A stretch of 64,000 bases of DNA from Bacillota bacterium (lineage in GTDB: Bacteria; Bacillota; Clostridia; Lachnospirales; Lachnospiraceae). Below are positions 61,423 through 64,000 of the stretch, in pieces. The notes under the pieces are model-generated. The model ran no database searches, was not told the DNA's origin, and worked only from the letters and a program-made list of their open reading frames with translations. The translations under genes were made by a program, and so were the position numbers. Location of the stretch: contig JAEYPP010000031.1 in NCBI GenBank assembly GCA_023410575.1, positions 12,148-76,147 on the forward strand, written 5' to 3'. Positions within the stretch are counted from its first letter, which is position 1. Each line of letters opens with the position of its first letter.

Positions 61423-61600
61423 GGTATCAACGAAGGTAGGAATATCAATCAAGTGAAAATATCATTTAGGTGAAAGTCTTTAAGACGGAATACTCTCATA
61501 AGTGAGGTCGCCTTAGTATGATGTTTCGAATGATGGATATGTTTAAAAGAGTATGAATGCTTTAGAACTAAGAATTAAAATCATAATAAGGTGAGGATTT

Positions 61601-62014
61601 ATGCTAGCAGAAGAGATAAAACAATTGGGAGGTTTAGTTATTACAGATATAAAGGAAGGCTTTCAAAACTATAAATATGAGCTATTATCGGGTAATCCAG
61701 ATGATTTGTATAACATAATAATCCAAAAGATTCTTCATAATGGATGGGAGAACAGTTATGTTGACTTCTATTATGGAAGCCTAAAAAAGGAAGAACAGGA
61801 GAAAGTTCAAGAGGTAGTTCCTAGAGAATGGTTACACTATTTAAGACAATATGAGAATTGCAATGAGCTTTATTATCCGTTAAGCAAAGAACTTTTTGAG
61901 ATCACGTGGTTTTTGACGATTCATGAGTATTTATTTAGCACCTTTTATTTTTGTAAAGAACCATGTACAATCTGGGGTAATTATAATAAGACATTAGTGA
62001 AGTTCTGGTTATAA
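61601..62014 (+). CDS. Hypothetical protein
   Basis: A 137-residue soluble protein, rich in Tyr, Phe and Trp, with no family I recognise. It begins MLAEEIKQLGGLVITDIKEG and ends with CTIWGNYNKTLVKFWL. AGGTGAGGATTT lies in front of the ATG at a normal distance. It lies between a DNA glycosylase and an M42 peptidase gene with moderate gaps and may be lineage-specific. Confidence 0.65.
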   Translation: MLAEEIKQLGGLVITDIKEGFQNYKYELLSGNPDDLYNIIIQKILHNGWENSYVDFYYGSLKKEEQEKVQEVVPREWLHYLRQYENCNELYYPLSKELFEITWFLTIHEYLFSTFYFCKEPCTIWGNYNKTLVKFWL

Positions 62015-62073
62015 AAGAATAGTGAATATTGATATAATAAAAGATGGAACGCAAAGAAAAGGAGAAAAATATT

Positions 62074-62142
62074 ATGTGGAAGGGATTCACAGATTGATTT
62101 AGTGATATCGAAACCTTTCGGAAAGAAATAAGAAAATATTAA
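62074..62142 (+). CDS. Possible small gene with in-frame TGA
   Basis: An ATG behind a strong AAAAGGAG reads MWKGFTD, then TGA (62095-62097), then continues in frame as FSDIETFRKEIRKY to a TAA. A TGG-to-TGA change would explain the form, giving a short peptide of 22 residues. A TATAAT-like box (TATAATAAAAG) lies about 45 bases upstream. It could equally be chance; confidence is low. Confidence 0.3.
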
Positions 62143-62166
62143 GTGAAGATGTAAGGAGAATCGAAT

Positions 62167-63189
62167 ATGGAAACAAGGAAATATATTATTGATATATTAG
62201 AGAAATTAGTGAATATACCGAGTCCATCTGGTTATACAAAGGAAGTAATGAACTTTGTAGAGGGAGAAGCTAATCAATTTGGATATACTTGTGATTACAT
62301 ACAAAAAGGTGGATTGATCATTCATGTTCCTGGACAAGAGGTTGAAACGATTGGATTATCTGCACATGCGGACACTCTTGGAGCCATGGTTCGGTCCATT
62401 AGTAGTGAGGGCATGATTAAGTTTGTATCCGTTGGTGGCTATACAATGACAAGTATTGAAGGCGAATATTGTAAAATCCATACACGCGATGGAAAGACCT
62501 ATACTGGAACTATCCTTTGTACTAGTCCATCTGTTCATACGTATGATGATGCGAGAACACTAGAACGAAAAGAGCGTAACATGGAAATTCGTTTAGATGA
62601 GCAGGTAAAGAGCAAAGAAGATGTTGTAGCACTTGGTATTAGCAACGGAGATTATATCAGCTTTGATGCACGCTTTGAATACACAAAGAGCGGATTTATT
62701 AAATCAAGACATTTGGATGACAAAGCGAGTGTTGCAGTCTTACTTGGTTTACTAAAAGAACTGTCAGAAAAGAAAGAAAAACCAAAGAAAACACTGAAAA
62801 TATTAATCTCCAATTTAGAAGAAATTGGCCTTGGCGCAACTTATTTACCAGCAGATATTACTGAATTTCTCGCAGTTGATATGGGAGCACTTGGTGATGA
62901 TCTTGCAGGTAGTGAGTATACGGTATCCATCTGTGCACAGGATTCCTCTGGTCCTTACGATTATGACTTGACAACTCATCTTATCAATCTTGCGAAAGAA
63001 AATGAGGTTGCTTTTGTAGTTGATATTTTCCCGCATTATGGTTCTGATGCATCTGCAGCAATGCGCGGTGGTAATAATATTAAAACTGCATTGATTGGTC
63101 AAGGAATTCACGCTTCCCATGGTATGGAACGTACGCATGAGTCTGCGTTGATGGCTACATTGAAGCTACTACAGGCTTATGTGCGGTAA
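62167..63189 (+). CDS. M42 family metallopeptidase (FrvX/aminopeptidase type)
   Basis: A 340-residue protein. The two-metal motifs are visible: SAHADTLGAMV (histidine-aspartate, about residue 67), SRHLDDKASVAVLL (about 182), the catalytic glutamate in NLEEIGLGA (about 220), AVDMGALGDD (about 240) and HASHGMERTHESAL (about 318). The family forms large tetrahedral aminopeptidase particles, cutting small peptides. AAGGAG lies 9 bases before the ATG. Some members are labelled cellulases in error; a peptidase role is inferred. Confidence 0.93.
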   Translation: METRKYIIDILEKLVNIPSPSGYTKEVMNFVEGEANQFGYTCDYIQKGGLIIHVPGQEVETIGLSAHADTLGAMVRSISSEGMIKFVSVGGYTMTSIEGEYCKIHTRDGKTYTGTILCTSPSVHTYDDARTLERKERNMEIRLDEQVKSKEDVVALGISNGDYISFDARFEYTKSGFIKSRHLDDKASVAVLLGLLKELSEKKEKPKKTLKILISNLEEIGLGATYLPADITEFLAVDMGALGDDLAGSEYTVSICAQDSSGPYDYDLTTHLINLAKENEVAFVVDIFPHYGSDASAAMRGGNNIKTALIGQGIHASHGMERTHESALMATLKLLQAYVR

Positions 63190-63198
63190 GGTTTCAGA

Positions 63199-63285
63199 GT
63201 GAAGAAACTTGCAAAGTACAATAAAGACACGATGCGAGATATGTCAGAGAAGGAGCAAGAGTTATTCCAGGAAGTTGTAAAATAG
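63199..63285 (+). CDS. Possible 28-residue small protein
   Basis: A GTG-start frame (VKKLAKYNKDTMRDMSEKEQ and more, 28 residues) follows directly on the M42 gene. TAAGG overlapping the M42 stop codon would be its ribosome binding site. The peptide is charged and helical in appearance. No family is known to me. Confidence 0.3.
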   Translation: MKKLAKYNKDTMRDMSEKEQELFQEVVK

Positions 63286-63329
63286 AACAGAACTTTGCAA
63301 AATTTATTATGGCATAAGAGGAATTAAGA

Positions 63330-63737
63330 ATGAAAACAATAGAAGTTGTAGCAGCGATTATAATTAGTAATAAAGAGAATAAGAAGAAAATTTTTGCCAC
63401 ACAACGTGGATATGGGGAATTTAAGGGTGGCTGGGAATTTCCTGGTGGAAAAATGGAAAAGGGAGAAACACAACAACAAGCATTAATTCGTGAGATTCGA
63501 GAAGAGCTAGCCACTGAAATTGAAGTGGATGAGTTTTTTCGAACAGTTGAGTATGATTATGATTCTTTTCATCTAACCATGCATTGTTATATTTGCCATG
63601 TGAAAGCAGGAAATCTATCTTTACTAGAACATGAATCTTCGGTATGGCTAACTTCGGATGAACTAGAGCAAGTTGATTGGTTACCTGCTGATGTGGGTAT
63701 TTTAAGTCAATTAAAAGATTATATGGAACGAGAGTAA
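63330..63737 (+). CDS. NUDIX hydrolase, MutT type
   Basis: A 135-residue protein with the NUDIX box GGKMEKGETQQQALIREIREEL (about residues 36-57; quoted as GGKMEKGE and REIREEL), preceded by GGWEFPGGK. It closely fits MutT/8-oxo-dGTP diphosphatases, which remove oxidised nucleotides from the pool. The end has WLPADVGILSQL, the region that contacts the base in MutT. GAGGAATT precedes the ATG. A strong terminator follows. Confidence 0.9.
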   Translation: MKTIEVVAAIIISNKENKKKIFATQRGYGEFKGGWEFPGGKMEKGETQQQALIREIREELATEIEVDEFFRTVEYDYDSFHLTMHCYICHVKAGNLSLLEHESSVWLTSDELEQVDWLPADVGILSQLKDYMERE

Positions 63738-63764
63738 TTTTAAGCTTTTTTATACGGAATATAG

Positions 63765-63824
63765 ACATGGTATCTTTTATTGTAATGATGCAAAGTTTGG
63801 TCACTATAATAAAAGATACCATGT
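63765..63824 (+). terminator. Hairpin terminator after the NUDIX gene
   Basis: ACATGGTATCTTTTATT pairs with AATAAAAGATACCATGT around a loop of 26 bases, followed by TCTTTA. Confidence 0.75.
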
Positions 63825-63875
63825 TCTTTATATATGAGTGTTATCAGAAATGACACCAATAAACTGATCTTCTAC

Positions 63876-63918
63876 GTTAATTGTAAAATGAAACGCAACC
63901 CTTTCCATTACAATTAAC
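63876..63918. other. Inverted repeat near the window edge
   Basis: GTTAATTGTAAAATG (63876-63890) pairs with CATT-ACAATTAAC (63906-63918). No gene can be supported in 63825-64000; short frames on the minus strand there are too short to call. Confidence 0.4.
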
Positions 63919-64000
63919 AGTTTTTGAGTAGCTTGTTATATATCTGCTAAGAGGTTGCATCTTAGCTTACAAAAGTCTAGTGTATGTCAAAGCACTAGGC

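Noticed and set aside
63825..64000. C-terminal end of a minus-strand gene entering from the right
   Set aside because: The longest minus-strand frame is only 26 codons from its ATG and is closed by a stop upstream.

Overview
The window looks like chromosome of a low-GC, anaerobic, Gram-positive Clostridia member, most likely a Lachnospiraceae close to Lachnoclostridium (Clostridium) phytofermentans. Evidence: AT-rich DNA, strong AGGAGG ribosome binding sites, an era-yqzL-recO-glycyl-tRNA synthetase (alpha2 type) order, pyruvate phosphate dikinase, a Clostridia-type glutamate dehydrogenase, and many intrinsic terminators. The genus is inference from gene content; no rRNA or tRNA gene was seen.

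Layout. 1-8.5 kb is housekeeping: a DHH phosphoesterase (cut by the window edge), a zinc-ribbon membrane protein, a cold shock protein, an M16C metallopeptidase, and era, a yqzL-like gene, recO and glyQS. 8.9-13.4 kb is a complete Bce-type module (response regulator, intramembrane-sensing kinase, ABC ATPase, large permease), the usual peptide-antibiotic sensing and detoxification machine. 13.5-18.5 kb holds a DUF3237 protein, a MATE exporter and ppdK. 18.7-28.5 kb is an accessory stretch of mostly single genes: metallo-hydrolase, PhzF-like protein, a broken SUFU-domain gene, an AraC-type regulator with a BtrH-like partner, TetR plus CPBP protease, two GNAT acetyltransferases, an unrecognised protein, a DUF1905-nitroreductase fusion and an aldo/keto reductase. 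28.7-31.5 kb is a YtrA-like GntR/ABC operon. 31.7-36.2 kb carries glutamate dehydrogenase and a large dikinase-like protein fused to a nucleotidyltransferase domain. 36.7-45.2 kb has mntP, a hypothetical gene, a cupin, an Lhr-type helicase, cysK, a DMT transporter and a GreA-type factor. 45.3-58.2 kb has a chemoreceptor, a DUF421 protein, carB, an SH3/NlpC-P60 cell-wall hydrolase with a neighbour, a zinc-ribbon NERD-like membrane protein, a YczE-like protein and a membrane glycerophosphodiesterase. 58.8-63.7 kb has a MutS2-like ATPase, a deoxyinosine-type DNA glycosylase, an M42 peptidase and a MutT-type NUDIX hydrolase.

The most unusual content lies between genes. Three families of structured, dispersed repeats occur. 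R1 (about 200 bp, three full copies and a fragment) and R2 (105-165 bp, two copies) have conserved cores inside outer arms that differ between copies but remain self-complementary. R3 (five copies of differing completeness) is a mosaic of small hairpins, and every copy lies directly behind a terminator or terminator-like hairpin. These are the best candidates for something undescribed, followed by the dikinase-nucleotidyltransferase fusion.
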